A stretch of DNA of 64,000 nucleotides from Pseudoduganella guangdongensis (GCF_009857475.1 NZ_WWCJ01000001.1:450509-514508), one strand, 5' to 3'. Positions 47,526-57,636 are shown, counted from the stretch's first letter. The notes: generated by a model from the sequence alone, not told the origin. Numbers and translations are program-made.

Positions 47526-49672
47526 GCGGCCGCCGCGACTTCCTCAAGAGCCTGGCCGCAGGCGGCGCGCTGGTCGCCATCGCGCCGCTCGCCCGCGCGG
47601 CGGATGCCGCCCCGGCCGCGCAGCCGCCGGGCTGGGTGCGCATCGCCCCTGACGGCGCGGTCACCGTGCTGTCCAACACCAGCGAGATCGGGCAGGGCAC
47701 CGGCACCGCCATTGCCCAGATGCTGGCCAATGAGCTGGACCTGGACTGGACAAGCATCCGCGTTGAAATGGCGCCGCTGGAAAAGCGTTTCGCCAATCCC
47801 GGCTGGCAGGAATTCTCCACTTACGGCAGCGGCGGCGTGTCGCACCAGTTCACGCCCCTGCGCAAGGCCGGCGCCCAGTTGCGCGCCATGCTGCTCGGCG
47901 CGGCGGCGCATGAATGGCAGGTGCCCGCCACGCAGTGCGATACCGATGCCGGCCACGTGGTGCACCGCGCCAGCAAGCGCCGCCTCGCCTACGGCAAACT
48001 GGCCGCGCGCGCGGCCAGCCAGCCGGTGCCCGCCGACCCGCCGCTGATGCCGAAGGAGCGCTGGCGCTTCATCGGCAAGGACCAGCAGCGCCTGGACCTG
48101 CCGGGCAAGGTCGATGGCAGCGCCGTCTACGGCATCGACGTCAAACTGCCCGGCATGCTGTACGCCGCCATCCTGCAATGCCCCCACTTCGGCGGCAAGC
48201 TGGCGGCGCTCGACCCGCAGCCCGCGCTGGCCAAGCACGGCGTGACGCGCGTGGTGCGCCTGCCGGATGCGGTGGCCGTGGTGGCCGACAGCACCTGGCG
48301 CGCGCAGCAGGCGCTCAACGCGCTCAAGCCGGAATGGGACCTGGCCACGGCCAGCAGGCACACCAGCGCCACCTATATGGCCAGCCTGCACGAGGCGCTG
48401 AAGAAGGACGGCGAACTGGTGGTGCCGCGCACCAAAAAGGCGGAGGACATCCTGTCCGATTACAGCGCCGCGAGCGCCAAAGGCGGCAAGGTGGTGGAGC
48501 GCACCTACGCCGTGCCCTTGCTGGCCCACGCCACCATGGAGCCGATGAACGGCACCGCCCACGTCAAGGACGGCAAGGCCGAACTCTGGCTGCCGACCCA
48601 GACCCAGCAAACCGCGCAGGAGAATGTGTGCAAGGTGCTCGGCCTGCCGCCGGAAGCGGTCACCATCAATACCACCCTGAGCGGCGGCGGTTTCGGGCGT
48701 CGCATTGAACCCGACTTCGCGGTGCAGGCGGCGCTGATTGCGCGCGAAGCCGGGGTGCCGGTCAAGCTGACCTGGAGCCGCGAGGAGGATATGCGGCACG
48801 GCTACCACCGTCCCGCCGTGGCGTTGCGCCTGCGCGCCCATGTCGACGGCAAGCACGCCATCCAGGCCATGCGCGTGGACTGGGCCTGCGACTCGATCTT
48901 CAATTATTCGCGCTTCGGCGCCGACAAGTCGGCTGCCAAACCCTTCGACCGCAGCCCGCTCGGCGTGCCCATGAGCCAGTACTACACCATCCCCGTGCCG
49001 CTGCGTCGCGTGACCACGGTGGAGGCGGGCGTGCCGCTCGGCTACTGGCGTTCGGTGGCCGGTTCGCAGAACGTGTTCGCGTCCGAGTCCTTCGTCGATG
49101 AACTGGCCGGCATGGCGCAGCAAGACGCCTTCGACTACCGGCGCGCCATGATGAAGCCGGGCAGCCGCGAACGCGCCGTGCTCGATTTGCTGGAAGCGCG
49201 CTCCGGCTGGCGCGACAAGCGCCAGCCGGGCCGCCATCTCGGCATGGCGTTCACCTGGGCCAATGGCAGTTACGTTGGCCAGGTGGTCGAGCTGTCGGTG
49301 GACCAGGCAGCGCGCGTCAAGCTGCACCGCATCACCAGCGTCGTCGATTGCGGCATTGCGGTCAATCCGCGCAATGTGCGCGGCCAGGTCGAGGGCGGGA
49401 ATATCTTTGCGCTGACGGCGGCTTTCTACGGCGAGATCACCGTGAAGGAGGGCGCGGTGGAGCAATCCAACTTTACCGACTACCGCCTGCTGTCGCTGGC
49501 CGAAACGCCGCGCATGGACATCGCGCTGGTCGAAAGCAGCGAGCCGCCCGGCGGCATCGGCGAAGAGGCGGTCGGCCCGCTGGCGCCGGCGGTGGCCAAC
49601 GCCTTGTTTGCGGCGACCGGCAAGCGCGTGACCGAGCTGCCGTTCTCCAAAGCCGGCTTCACGCTTGCCTGA
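47522..49672 (+). CDS. Molybdopterin-binding large subunit of a xanthine-dehydrogenase-family oxidoreductase (isoquinoline 1-oxidoreductase beta type)
   Basis: 716 residues. The N-terminus [20 protein letters not shown] is a twin-arginine signal, so the folded heterodimer is probably exported to the periplasm. Segments typical of the family include [16 protein letters not shown] binding loops, [12 protein letters not shown] for the cofactor and [21 protein letters not shown] near the C-terminus, where the catalytic Glu is in the GIGEE motif. The oxidised substrate (N-heterocycle or aldehyde) cannot be told. The open frame extends upstream, but the ATG at 47522 gives the Tat signal and overlaps the small-subunit stop. 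Confidence 0.93.
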   Translation: MSGRRDFLKSLAAGGALVAIAPLARAADAAPAAQPPGWVRIAPDGAVTVLSNTSEIGQGTGTAIAQMLANELDLDWTSIRVEMAPLEKRFANPGWQEFSTYGSGGVSHQFTPLRKAGAQLRAMLLGAAAHEWQVPATQCDTDAGHVVHRASKRRLAYGKLAARAASQPVPADPPLMPKERWRFIGKDQQRLDLPGKVDGSAVYGIDVKLPGMLYAAILQCPHFGGKLAALDPQPALAKHGVTRVVRLPDAVAVVADSTWRAQQALNALKPEWDLATASRHTSATYMASLHEALKKDGELVVPRTKKAEDILSDYSAASAKGGKVVERTYAVPLLAHATMEPMNGTAHVKDGKAELWLPTQTQQTAQENVCKVLGLPPEAVTINTTLSGGGFGRRIEPDFAVQAALIAREAGVPVKLTWSREEDMRHGYHRPAVALRLRAHVDGKHAIQAMRVDWACDSIFNYSRFGADKSAAKPFDRSPLGVPMSQYYTIPVPLRRVTTVEAGVPLGYWRSVAGSQNVFASESFVDELAGMAQQDAFDYRRAMMKPGSRERAVLDLLEARSGWRDKRQPGRHLGMAFTWANGSYVGQVVELSVDQAARVKLHRITSVVDCGIAVNPRNVRGQVEGGNIFALTAAFYGEITVKEGAVEQSNFTDYRLLSLAETPRMDIALVESSEPPGGIGEEAVGPLAPAVANALFAATGKRVTELPFSKAGFTLA

Positions 49673-49762
49673 TTTTTTTGCACCGGCGCGATAATTGGAT
49701 AGTTTCCACTCGGAACTAGTGGTCTATGATGGCTCTATCAGGCAATCGCGGAGGTGCGGAAA

Positions 49763-50032
49763 ATGGTGTATTTGCTAACGGCGCTGTTGGCCGGTGCCGC
49801 AGTACTGCTGCTGTGCCTGACCTGCCGCCTGGGGCGTAAGACCCAGGCCTTGCTGGCGGCAACCCTGCCGTGGCTGATCAATGTGGCGCCGGCGCTGGCC
49901 ATCGGCTCGGGCCACCTGCCGCGCGCCATCGTCTTCGCCGCCATTGCCAGCCCGCTGGTGTTCGCACTGATCTGCTACCTGCCCATCGTCCGCGTGGACG
50001 AGGCGGCGGAAAAGCCCGAACCGCAGGCTTAA
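49763..50032 (+). CDS. Small hypothetical membrane protein
   Basis: 89 residues from the ATG at 49763, preceded by CGGAGG at a good distance (a GTG at 49754 is too close to it). Three hydrophobic stretches: VYLLTALLAGAAVLLLCL, LLAATLPWLINVAPALAI and IVFAAIASPLVFALICYL. The C-terminus is acidic. Function unknown. The end overlaps the end of the convergent DUF1841 gene by four bases. Confidence 0.65.
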   Translation: MVYLLTALLAGAAVLLLCLTCRLGRKTQALLAATLPWLINVAPALAIGSGHLPRAIVFAAIASPLVFALICYLPIVRVDEAAEKPEPQA

Positions 50033-50454
50033 AGGCGGCGCTTGATCGCTTCCACGTAGGCGGCGCCGTCCGGCGGCACGCCGCGGCGCTGCGAATTCCA
50101 GATCATCTCGCCCAGGCATTCCATGATTTCATGGTGCGCCGCGTGCTCGGTGCCCAGCTTGCGCGCCAGCCCGATGAAGGCTTCGCGGATGCCGCGCGGC
50201 TGGTCGATCGACAGCTGCTCGGTGATCGACAAATGCATCGACAGGTGCAGGAAGGGATTGGCTTCGCTGCCTTCCACCGAGTAGTCGCGGGCGATCGCTG
50301 CTTCCACGTCCTTCAACTGGTCGTGGTATTCGGGGTGCGCCATGATCCAGTCACGGGCGATCAGCTCGATCGGGTCCATGATTTCATTGGCATTGGCTTT
50401 GCGGTAGACGTCGCAGAAGAAGCGGCGCACGTCGTGGGAAGACGGGGTAAACAT
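50029..50454 (-). CDS. DUF1841 family protein
   Basis: 141 residues matching the DUF1841 pattern: FTPSSHDVRRFFCDVYRK at the N-terminus, NPFLHLSMHLSITEQLSIDQ in the middle and HHEIMECLGEMIWNSQRRG near the end. The family is widespread in beta- and gammaproteobacteria and uncharacterised; conserved His residues (HLSMHL, HHE) suggest metal binding, which is an inference. It is a single gene divergent from the two-DTG protein. Confidence 0.88.
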   Translation of the reverse strand: MFTPSSHDVRRFFCDVYRKANANEIMDPIELIARDWIMAHPEYHDQLKDVEAAIARDYSVEGSEANPFLHLSMHLSITEQLSIDQPRGIREAFIGLARKLGTEHAAHHEIMECLGEMIWNSQRRGVPPDGAAYVEAIKRRL

Positions 50455-50518
50455 CCCGCCATTGTACCGTGCCGCGCAAAGGTGTACCCTGCGGCCCTTT
50501 TCCCATAATGTTTTGCTA

Positions 50519-51337
50519 ATGCTGCCATTTCACTTCGTCGACTATGCCCTGTACCAGGGCGCGCCCAAGGTGCCGGCCGGTATCGTGCTGCCGGTCACGG
50601 TGGACGGCATCGCCTGCTACGCCCAGCTCGATACTGGTGCGCCCAGTGCCGTGATCTGGCACCGCCGTGGCGCGCAAGGCGCGCCGCGCAAAACCGTTAC
50701 GCTGGAACTGGCCGGCCTGCGGCGCCAGGTCGAAGCCGACGCCAGCAACCTGGCCATGCTGGAACCGGGCCGCTGCCAGCAGGATCTGATCGCCACCGTC
50801 GGCAATGAATTTTTCGAGCAGGGCACCCTGACGCTGGACCTGGCCGGTGCGCGCTACCAATGGCGCCAGGGCGCCGGCCTGCAGGCGGCGGCCGATGCGC
50901 AGCCCATGCAGTATGTGCGCTGGGGTGGCCCGGGCGGGCATCCGCTGGTGATGGTGCGGGTGGCGGGCGGCCCGCCGCAGCCGGCGCTGCTCGATACTGG
51001 CTCCGCCGCCTTCGGCCTCAACGCGCATGATGCCCAGGCCTGGGACGGGCTGACCGGCGCCGCCCCGCGCGACGGCAGCACGCTGCGCGATGCCCACCGT
51101 TTCAGCGTCAACTCCTGGGGCAGGCAGGTGCCCTGCGTGATGGGGACGGTGGCGCGCAGCCTGCAGATCGGCGATGGCCCGGTGCTGCCGGCCTTCCGCT
51201 TCTCGTATTGCGACGGCATGGGCTTCCAGCCCGGCACACCGCTGGCCGGGGTGCTCGGCCTGCACTATATGCTGGGCAAGGAGCTGGTGCTCGATTACGT
51301 CTCCCAGCGCTGGGCCCTGCGCGCGCCGCAGCCATAA
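50519..51337 (+). CDS. Retropepsin-like protein with two DTG motifs
   Basis: 272 residues without a signal peptide. Two aspartic-protease-type motifs are found, LDTGAPSAVIW (Asp38) and LLDTGSAAFGLN (Asp159), each at the start of a half with similar strand order (VDGIACYAQ before the first, VAGGPPQPA before the second). A late AGVLGLHYMLGKELVLDY segment resembles the flap-end psi motif. This suggests a single-chain, two-lobed protease-like protein, but activity is not shown. The ATG at 50519 lacks a strong ribosome site. It is followed by a hairpin shared with rppH. Confidence 0.65.
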   Translation: MLPFHFVDYALYQGAPKVPAGIVLPVTVDGIACYAQLDTGAPSAVIWHRRGAQGAPRKTVTLELAGLRRQVEADASNLAMLEPGRCQQDLIATVGNEFFEQGTLTLDLAGARYQWRQGAGLQAAADAQPMQYVRWGGPGGHPLVMVRVAGGPPQPALLDTGSAAFGLNAHDAQAWDGLTGAAPRDGSTLRDAHRFSVNSWGRQVPCVMGTVARSLQIGDGPVLPAFRFSYCDGMGFQPGTPLAGVLGLHYMLGKELVLDYVSQRWALRAPQP

Positions 51338-51361
51338 AAAAACCGCCCCGAAGGGCGGTTT
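51336..51361 (-). terminator. Rho-independent terminator after rppH
   Basis: AAACCGCCC (51340-51348) pairs with GGGCGGTTT (51353-51361) around CGAA. On the minus strand it runs into seven T (51336-51342), so it mainly ends rppH transcription; it may also act on the plus-strand gene that stops just before it. Confidence 0.9.
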
Positions 51362-51362
51362 G

Positions 51363-51974
51363 TCATTCTTTCGTCAGCAACTCAGTTTCCGGCGCCGGTG
51401 GCGTGACCGCAGGCTGCTGCGGCTTGTCCGTGCTGCGCTGGCCGCGCTGTCCATGCGGCTGGCGCAGGTAGCGCGAAGCGTGGCGGCGCTCGCCATTCGG
51501 CGGCCAGGTCAGGAAGCGGGACAGCTCCTGCAAGGCGCGCTGATAGACTTCGCGCTTGAATTCAATCACCACGTCCAACGGAACCCAGTAATCATGCCAA
51601 CGCCAGGCATCGAATTCCGGATGGTCGGTCAGGCGCAGGTTCACGTCGTTGTCGCGCGCGCACATGCGTAACAGGAACCAGATCTGCTTCTGGCCACGGT
51701 AGTGGCCGCGGATTTCCCGCTTGATGAAGTGGTCTGGCACTTCGTAACGCAACCAGTCGCGCGTGCGGCCGATAATCTTGACGTGCTCCGGACGCAGTCC
51801 GATTTCCTCCTGGAGCTCGCGGTACATTGCTTGCTCTGGCGTCTCACCATACTTGATCCCGCCCTGCGGGAACTGCCACGAGTGCTCGCGCACCCGCTTC
51901 CCCCACCACACCTCGTTGTGCGAGTTGAGCAGGATGATGCCGACGTTGGGGCGAAACCCTTCACGATCGAGCAT
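51363..51974 (-). CDS. rppH: RNA pyrophosphohydrolase
   Basis: 203 residues from the ATG at 51974, which has GAGGTG in front. The Nudix box [20 protein letters not shown] followed by IGL is complete, and the start [21 protein letters not shown] is typical. RppH removes pyrophosphate from the 5' end of mRNA and so triggers decay. The C-terminal 40 residues (Arg/Gln-rich) are an extension common in betaproteobacteria. It diverges from proS, a usual neighbour in this class. Confidence 0.95.
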   Translation of the reverse strand: MLDREGFRPNVGIILLNSHNEVWWGKRVREHSWQFPQGGIKYGETPEQAMYRELQEEIGLRPEHVKIIGRTRDWLRYEVPDHFIKREIRGHYRGQKQIWFLLRMCARDNDVNLRLTDHPEFDAWRWHDYWVPLDVVIEFKREVYQRALQELSRFLTWPPNGERRHASRYLRQPHGQRGQRSTDKPQQPAVTPPAPETELLTKE

Positions 51975-52137
51975 ATTGCACCTCAAACTTTCCGTGGCCG
52001 AGGCGTCCTCTTATATTTTTGACTACAAATCCAACTGCAATAGCGCTCTTTGTATAAAGTTTGGACGCATCGGGCCAGCTAATCCTTTAAAATTAGGTCG
52101 ATTATAACTCTCTCTTTTTAAAAAGAATTCACCGATT

Positions 52138-53862
52138 ATGCGTGCATCCCGTTTTTTTATTTCTACCCTCAAGGAAGCTCCATCTGATGCGGAGATCGTC
52201 AGCCACCAGTTGATGATGCGCGCGGGCATGATTAAGCGCCTCGGTTCCGGCATTTATACCTATATGCCGATGGGCCTGAAAGTAATCCGCAAGGTCGAGG
52301 CGATTGTGCGCGAGGAAATGAATAAAGCCGGCGCTATTGAGCTGCTGATGCCTTTGGTACAGCCTGCCGAGCTGTGGCAGGAAACCGGCCGCTGGGACAA
52401 AATGGGCCCGGAACTGCTGCGCGTGAAAGACCGCCACGGCCGCGACTTCGCGATCCAGCCAACGTCGGAAGAAGTGATCACCGATGTGGTGCGGAGCGAG
52501 ATTAAATCCTACCGCCAAATTCCGTTGAATTTTTACCACATTCAGACCAAATTCCGCGACGAACGCCGTCCGCGCTTCGGCCTGATGCGCGGCCGCGAGT
52601 TCACCATGAAGGACGCCTACTCCTTCGACCGCGACGTGGCAGGCATGCAAAAGTCGTACAAGATCATGTTCGACGCCTATACCCAGATCTTCACCCGCTT
52701 CGGCCTGAAGTTCCGCGCGGTGGCGGCCGACAATGGCGCCATCGGCGGCACCGGCTCGCATGAATTCCACGTGATCGCCTCCACCGGCGAAGACGCGCTG
52801 GTGTACTGCCCGACTTCCGACTACGCGGCCAATATGGAAGCGGCGGAAGCGGTGGCCAGCGGCACCCGCGCCGCTGCCGGCGCGGCGCTGACCAAGACCT
52901 CCACCCCGAAAGCGGCCAAGTGCGAAGACGTGGCCAAGCTGCTGGGCATCGACCTGAAACAGACCCTGAAGACCATCGCCCTGACGGCGGAAGAGGACGA
53001 CGGCTCGAAGAAGTACTTCATGCTGCTGCTGCGCGGCGACCATGAGCTGAACGAAATCAAGGCCAGCAAAGTGCCGGGCCTGGCCAAGAACCGCTTCTCG
53101 ACCGAAGCCGAAATCCTGGAAGTGTACGGCTGCAAGCCTGGCTACCTGGGCCCGATCGGCACCAAGGCGCCGGTCACCGTGGTGGCCGACCGCACCGTGG
53201 CGCTGATGTCCGATTTCGTGACCGGCGCCAACGAGGTGGACTTCCACTACACCGGCGCCAACTGGGGCCGCGACATGGCCGAACCGGCCATCGTCGCCGA
53301 CCTGCGCAATGTGGTTGAAGGCGACGCCTCGCCGGACGGCAAGGGCGTGCTGGCGATCGAACGCGGCATCGAAGTGGGCCACGTGTTCCAGCTGGGCACC
53401 GCCTACTCCGAATCCATGCAGGCCACCTTCCTCGACGAAAACCAGAAGCCGGCCCCGCTGCAAATGGGCTGCTACGGCATCGGCATCACCCGCATCCTGG
53501 GCGCCGCCATCGAGCAGAACTTCGACGACAAGGGCATCATCTGGCCGACCTCGCTGGCGCCGTTCCAGCTGGTGCTGTGCCCGATGGGCATGGACCGTTC
53601 GGAACTGGTGAAAGCCGAAACCGAGAAGCTGTACAACGAAGCCCTGGCGGCCGGCATCGACGTCATCCTGGATGACCGTGGCCAGCGCCCTGGCGCCATG
53701 TTCGCCGACTGGGAACTGATCGGCGTGCCGCACCGCGTGGTGATCGGCGAGCGTGGCCTGAAGGAAGGCAACCTGGAATACCAGGGCCGCCGCGATACCG
53801 AAGCCACCGCCGTACCCGTCGCCGAAGCCCTGGCCTTCATCAAGGGCAAGCTGGCGCAGTGA
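52138..53862 (+). CDS. proS: Prolyl-tRNA synthetase (bacterial type)
   Basis: 574 residues. Class II motifs are visible: [19 protein letters not shown] (motif 1 region), [19 protein letters not shown] (motif 2), and [18 protein letters not shown] (motif 3). The editing insert (about 225-400; [27 protein letters not shown]) marks the bacterial form that clears Ala-tRNA(Pro). The C-terminal anticodon domain follows. The upstream 160 bases are AT-rich and must hold divergent promoters for proS and rppH. Confidence 0.98.
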   Translation: MRASRFFISTLKEAPSDAEIVSHQLMMRAGMIKRLGSGIYTYMPMGLKVIRKVEAIVREEMNKAGAIELLMPLVQPAELWQETGRWDKMGPELLRVKDRHGRDFAIQPTSEEVITDVVRSEIKSYRQIPLNFYHIQTKFRDERRPRFGLMRGREFTMKDAYSFDRDVAGMQKSYKIMFDAYTQIFTRFGLKFRAVAADNGAIGGTGSHEFHVIASTGEDALVYCPTSDYAANMEAAEAVASGTRAAAGAALTKTSTPKAAKCEDVAKLLGIDLKQTLKTIALTAEEDDGSKKYFMLLLRGDHELNEIKASKVPGLAKNRFSTEAEILEVYGCKPGYLGPIGTKAPVTVVADRTVALMSDFVTGANEVDFHYTGANWGRDMAEPAIVADLRNVVEGDASPDGKGVLAIERGIEVGHVFQLGTAYSESMQATFLDENQKPAPLQMGCYGIGITRILGAAIEQNFDDKGIIWPTSLAPFQLVLCPMGMDRSELVKAETEKLYNEALAAGIDVILDDRGQRPGAMFADWELIGVPHRVVIGERGLKEGNLEYQGRRDTEATAVPVAEALAFIKGKLAQ

Positions 53863-53867
53863 GCGCC

Positions 53868-54512
53868 ATGGCTGGGCCAACGCTGAAGCAGGGACGCGAG
53901 CGCCGCCGCTGGTGGGCGCGTCCCTTGCGCTGGTGGCACACGCTGGCCCTGGCCGGCGGGGTGCTGTGCGCCCCGTTCGGCTTTGCCGGCAACCAGAAAG
54001 AGGAAGCGCTGGCCGACGGCGTGCGGGTGGCGCTGTCCAACGCCATCCACGACGCGCGCCCGCCCAAGCCGGTGGCGGCGGACAAGCAGCAGTTTGACGT
54101 CTGGCACGCCGCCATGTCCGAGCGCCTCAAGCGCAAGCTGCCGGACGAACTGACGCGCCGCGAATTCCTGGAAACCGCCTGGTACGAGGCGCGCCGCGCC
54201 GGCCTCGACCCGAGCCTGGTGCTGGGCCTGATCCAGGTCGAATCGGCCTACCGCAAGTACGCCGTGTCGATTGTCGGCGCGCGCGGCTATATGCAGGTGA
54301 TGCCGTTCTGGACCAATGTGATCGGCGACCGCGACCGCTCCAAGCTGTTCAATATGCAGACCAACCTGCGCTACGGCTGCTCCATCCTGCGCATGTATAT
54401 CGACATGGAGCAGGGCAACCTTTACCTCGCGCTGGGCCGCTACAACGGCAGCCGCGGCCGGCCGGAATACCCGAACGCTGTCCTCGCCGCCTGGAATAAA
54501 TGGAAATTGTGA
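53868..54512 (+). CDS. Lytic transglycosylase (SLT domain)
   Basis: About 214 residues from the ATG at 53868; a GTG at 53859 that overlaps the proS stop is an alternative. A basic N-terminus with one hydrophobic segment (about 25-42) suggests export or anchoring. The SLT domain has the catalytic Glu in LGLIQVESAYRKYAVS, then GARGYMQVMPFW and NLRYGCSILRMY. It cuts peptidoglycan glycan strands with formation of an anhydro end. It is close behind proS (possible read-through). Confidence 0.9.
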   Translation: MAGPTLKQGRERRRWWARPLRWWHTLALAGGVLCAPFGFAGNQKEEALADGVRVALSNAIHDARPPKPVAADKQQFDVWHAAMSERLKRKLPDELTRREFLETAWYEARRAGLDPSLVLGLIQVESAYRKYAVSIVGARGYMQVMPFWTNVIGDRDRSKLFNMQTNLRYGCSILRMYIDMEQGNLYLALGRYNGSRGRPEYPNAVLAAWNKWKL

Positions 54513-54734
54513 TGCGTGGCCTGCTGGCCGCATCCCCGGCGCGCCCGCATCGTCATCGACGGTTGAGCCCCGCCCGGCACCTGTAAGGGGATGTATCAAA
54601 TTGTCGGAAATTTTTACATTTGTTTAAATTTAGACATTTGTAAAAACGCTAAGTAGCTGAAAGTAATGGAAGTTTTCTTATTGGCATGATTTTCGCTAGG
54701 AAATGTTGTAGCAGTTAAATACAACTTTCAAATC
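54513..54734. promoter_or_regulatory. AT-rich upstream region of the PEP-CTERM serine protease
   Basis: 222 bases; the right two thirds are far richer in A and T than the coding DNA. Near 54611-54646 TTTTTACA and TGTAAAAA form an outer inverted repeat around two CATTTG units. ATGTATCAAATTGTC (54591-54605) and TAGACATTTG (54631-54640) recur in the region before the M4 protease. No gene was found. Confidence 0.5.
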
Positions 54735-55826
54735 ATGAATAGGGAGCATTTCATCTTGACGCACACTGCATTTAAAAAGCTGCTCGGCATCGCCCTGGCA
54801 ATTGGCGCAATCGGTACCGCATCGGCAACCCCGAGCGCTGGTTTCCTCGGCCCGCAGACCCCGGCCATCACGGCCGGCGCGCTGCCGGACTCGCCGGGCA
54901 ACCGCGTCGACCCTAACGTTGCATCGTCGCGCTTCTCGGGCGTGGTCAGCCTGCAAATCGTTAAGAACAACGAAGTCTACATCTGTACCGGCACCCTGGT
55001 CGGCAAGCGCTCGGTCGTCACCGCCGGCCACTGCGTGGACACCAACGGCAACGGCTCGGTGATCGACCCGAACGCGCCGGGCTCCTCGGTCCACGCGATC
55101 TTCAACGCCACCACTACCGGCCCGGGCCGCAACGCGATCAAGGCCTCCGCCGTTTCCATGCACGGCGACTACGCCGGCTTCGGCAAGTGCCCGACCGGCG
55201 TGAGCGGCTTCTGCACCAACGACGACGTGGCCGTGGTCACCCTGTCCCAGGATGCGCCGGCGGAAGCCAAGATCTACAAGATCGCCACCACCGAGCTGGT
55301 GGAAGGCTCGCGCATCGTCATGGCCGGCTACGGCACTTCGGGCGACGGCGTGAACGGCTTCAACGTGGCGCCAGCCTGGCGCGTCAAGCGCAGCGGCCAA
55401 AACTACATCGACCTGTTCGCCGCTGACGACGAGACCAACCGCACCAGCGGCAAGGAAATCTGGTACGCCGACTTCGACGGCAACGGCATCGATTCCTTCT
55501 GCACCCGCTACGGCCTGTGCACCCCGACCCTGGCCAACGATGTGGAATCCGGCATCGGCGGCGGCGACTCCGGCGGCCCGTCCTTCGTTGAAATGTACGG
55601 TGAGCTGATGCTGATCGCCACCAACACCTTCACCAACGCCCACGGCTACAAGGAAGGCGCCTTCGGCTCCTACTTCGGCGGCATGGTGCTGAAGGCCTAC
55701 CTGGACTACATCAACGACGCCACCGGCGGTGCCGCGCAGTTCGTGCCGGAGCCGGCATCGACCGCCGTGTTCGGCCTGGGCCTGCTGGCGCTGGCCGGCG
55801 CCCGTCGCCGCAAGCAGCAGAAGTAA
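54735..55826 (+). CDS. Trypsin-like serine protease with PEP-CTERM sorting tail
   Basis: 363 residues from the ATG at 54735; a TTG at 54756 with AGGGAG before it gives a cleaner signal peptide (THTAFKKLLGIALAIGAIG) and may be the true start. The S1 triad is complete: His99 in VVTAGHC, Asp164 in NDDVAVVTL and Ser279 in GGGDSGGPSF. The tail VPEPASTAVFGLGLLALAGA plus RRRKQQK is a PEP-CTERM signal, handled by an exosortase (not in this window). The protein is thus secreted and probably linked to exopolysaccharide or biofilm. It converges on the MFS gene with no gap. Confidence 0.93.
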   Translation: MNREHFILTHTAFKKLLGIALAIGAIGTASATPSAGFLGPQTPAITAGALPDSPGNRVDPNVASSRFSGVVSLQIVKNNEVYICTGTLVGKRSVVTAGHCVDTNGNGSVIDPNAPGSSVHAIFNATTTGPGRNAIKASAVSMHGDYAGFGKCPTGVSGFCTNDDVAVVTLSQDAPAEAKIYKIATTELVEGSRIVMAGYGTSGDGVNGFNVAPAWRVKRSGQNYIDLFAADDETNRTSGKEIWYADFDGNGIDSFCTRYGLCTPTLANDVESGIGGGDSGGPSFVEMYGELMLIATNTFTNAHGYKEGAFGSYFGGMVLKAYLDYINDATGGAAQFVPEPASTAVFGLGLLALAGARRRKQQK

Positions 55827-56996
55827 TCACCTGCGGGGCAGCAGCAGCGCGCTGGCAGTGACCAGCGCGAACAGCAGCACCCCGACCGGCAGCAAGCCGG
55901 CATGCAGGAAAGGCGCCACCAACTGCGTGGCGCCGGCGACGGCGGCAAAGGAGAGGAACATCAACAGGCCCGCTCCTTTGCCCGCGCTGTCGCCAGCGGC
56001 CTGCAGCGCGCCGCCCATGGTGGCGGCGCCGCGCAAGCCCAGGCCGCCGCAGAACAGGGCGGCCGCCACGGCCAGGGCCAGCAGCCCCGCCGCGCCGGCC
56101 AAGGCGGCCAGCGCAATCCCCACCAGTCCCGCACCCGCCAGGTATTGCAGCAGCATGCCGCTGCGCATCAGCCAGCGTTCTCCCTGTTTTTTCACCATGC
56201 GCACCGCCACGGCGGCGCCCAGCATGAAGGCCAGCACGCCGAAGATCTGCAGCGCGGCGAAGGCTTCAATGCCCAGGCCCAGCGCGTGCGTCACCAGCAC
56301 CGGCGCGCTGGCCACATACATCAGCAGGGCGCCGAACATGGCGGCGTAGCTCAGGGCGTAGCGCAGGTAGAGGCGGTTGCGCAGCAGCGGCAGATAGCCG
56401 CCGGCGGCGCCAGGCGTGCCGGCCATTGGCGGGGCCGGGGCGGGGGCGGCGCCGACGATGCGCGCCACCAGCGGCAAGAGCAGCAGGGCCAGCACGGCGA
56501 TCAGCCAGAAGGTGCTGCGCCAGCTGGCGTGCAGCACGATGGCGGTTCCCGCCACCGGACCGAGCGCCGGGATGGTGGACTCCACCATGGCCACCACCGC
56601 CAGCGCCTTGACCGCGTCGGCGGCCCCAAAGCGGCGCCGGATCAGGGCCGGCACCGCCACCGTGGCGGCGCCCGCGCCCAGGCCCTGCACCAGGCGCCCG
56701 GCCAGCATGGCTTCAATGCTTGGCGCCAGTGCGCACAGCAGGCTGCCGCCGCCCAGCAGCACCGTGCCGGCGACGATGGTGCGGCGGTCGCCGAAGCGGT
56801 CGGCGGCCCAGCCCCAGGCCAGCTGCGACAGCGCCAGCGCCGCCATGAACAGCGCCATGGTCGCTTGCGCCGCGGTGATCGACGCGCCCAGCTCGGCGCG
56901 CATGGCGGGCAGCGCCGGCAGGTACAGGTCGGAGGCCAGCAAGCCCAGGGCCGTCAGGCTGGCAAGCGGAATGGCAAGTCGATGAGCAGAATTCAT
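55827..56996 (-). CDS. Bcr/CflA family multidrug efflux transporter (MFS)
   Basis: 389 residues, twelve membrane helices. LASDLYLPALPAMRAELGAS at the start and LAWGWAADRFGDRRTIVAG (motif A region) and LVQGLGAGAATVAVPALIRR are marks of the Bcr/CflA drug-resistance group. It exports drugs such as bicyclomycin in known members; the true substrate is unknown here. The stop abuts that of the serine protease gene. A hairpin between it and the SWIB gene separates the two transcription units. Confidence 0.9.
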   Translation of the reverse strand: MNSAHRLAIPLASLTALGLLASDLYLPALPAMRAELGASITAAQATMALFMAALALSQLAWGWAADRFGDRRTIVAGTVLLGGGSLLCALAPSIEAMLAGRLVQGLGAGAATVAVPALIRRRFGAADAVKALAVVAMVESTIPALGPVAGTAIVLHASWRSTFWLIAVLALLLLPLVARIVGAAPAPAPPMAGTPGAAGGYLPLLRNRLYLRYALSYAAMFGALLMYVASAPVLVTHALGLGIEAFAALQIFGVLAFMLGAAVAVRMVKKQGERWLMRSGMLLQYLAGAGLVGIALAALAGAAGLLALAVAAALFCGGLGLRGAATMGGALQAAGDSAGKGAGLLMFLSFAAVAGATQLVAPFLHAGLLPVGVLLFALVTASALLLPRR

Positions 56997-57012
56997 GGCG
57001 CGCGCGCAAAAG

Positions 57013-57045
57013 AAAAAAAGCCCCGCGCTGGTGCGTCGGGGCTTT
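57013..57045 (-). terminator. Rho-independent terminator after the SWIB gene
   Basis: AAAGCCCCG (57017-57025) pairs with CGGGGCTTT (57037-57045). On the minus strand it is followed by a T-run (57013-57019). Confidence 0.85.
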
Positions 57046-57074
57046 CTCGCATGGCTGCAACAGCCGGAAGCAGC

Positions 57075-57455
57075 TTACTTCAGGTGGTCGGAAATGAGCT
57101 TGGTCATTTCAAACATGGAGACCTGGGCCTTGCCGCCGAAAACAGCTTTCAGCTTGTCGTCCGCGTTGATCATGCGGCGGTTGGCGGCGTCCTGCAGGTT
57201 CAGCTTCTTGATGTAGTCCCAAACTTTCTTGGTCACTTCGGTGCGCGGCAGCGGGGCGGAACCAACCACGGCGGACAGGGCGCTCGATGGGGTCATGGCC
57301 TTCATGAAGGCTGCGTTAGGCTTGCGTGCGGCGGGTGCTGCGGCTTTCTTTGCTGCTGGTTTGGCTGCTGCCTTTGCCGGTGCAGCTTTTTTTGCTGCGG
57401 GCTTGGCGGCGGCTTTCTTTGCTGCTGCTGGTGCTGCTTTCTTGGCTGTTGCCAT
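57075..57455 (-). CDS. SWIB/MDM2 domain protein with a histone-H1-like N-terminal tail
   Basis: 126 residues. The first 48 are a low-complexity Ala/Lys/Pro tail built from AAKKA and KPAAKK units, like bacterial H1 homologues; the rest is a SWIB domain (MTPSSALSAVVGSAPLPRTE, VWDYIKKLNLQDAANRRMI, VSMFEMTKLISDHLK). SWIB domains occur in eukaryotic chromatin remodellers and in Chlamydia; standalone copies are frequent in betaproteobacteria. DNA condensation or nucleoid binding is a reasonable guess. GGAGG stands before the ATG and a terminator follows. Confidence 0.92.
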   Translation of the reverse strand: MATAKKAAPAAAKKAAAKPAAKKAAPAKAAAKPAAKKAAAPAARKPNAAFMKAMTPSSALSAVVGSAPLPRTEVTKKVWDYIKKLNLQDAANRRMINADDKLKAVFGGKAQVSMFEMTKLISDHLK

Positions 57456-57581
57456 ATTCGAGCCTCCTTAACATACACATAGAAAATTGCGGAATACAAT
57501 CGCACGGCTAATATTGGTGGGGATTTGCAGCTTATGCAAGTGTTTTGTGGGGTTTTTTGGGGGAAACATGGCTTAGTCAAC

Positions 57582-57607
57582 AAAAAAGCCTCCCGAGGGA
57601 GGCTTTT
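57582..57607 (-). terminator. Rho-independent terminator after ffh
   Basis: AAAAGCCTCCC (57584-57594) pairs with GGGAGGCTTTT (57597-57607) around GA; on the minus strand it ends in T residues. Confidence 0.9.
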
Positions 57608-57636
57608 GCGATACTGCGCCATAGGGAAAATGCGCT

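Noticed and set aside
57301..57450. Tandem-repeat-like DNA in the SWIB gene
   Set aside because: The repetition comes from Ala/Lys codons in the H1-like tail and is not a separate repeat element.
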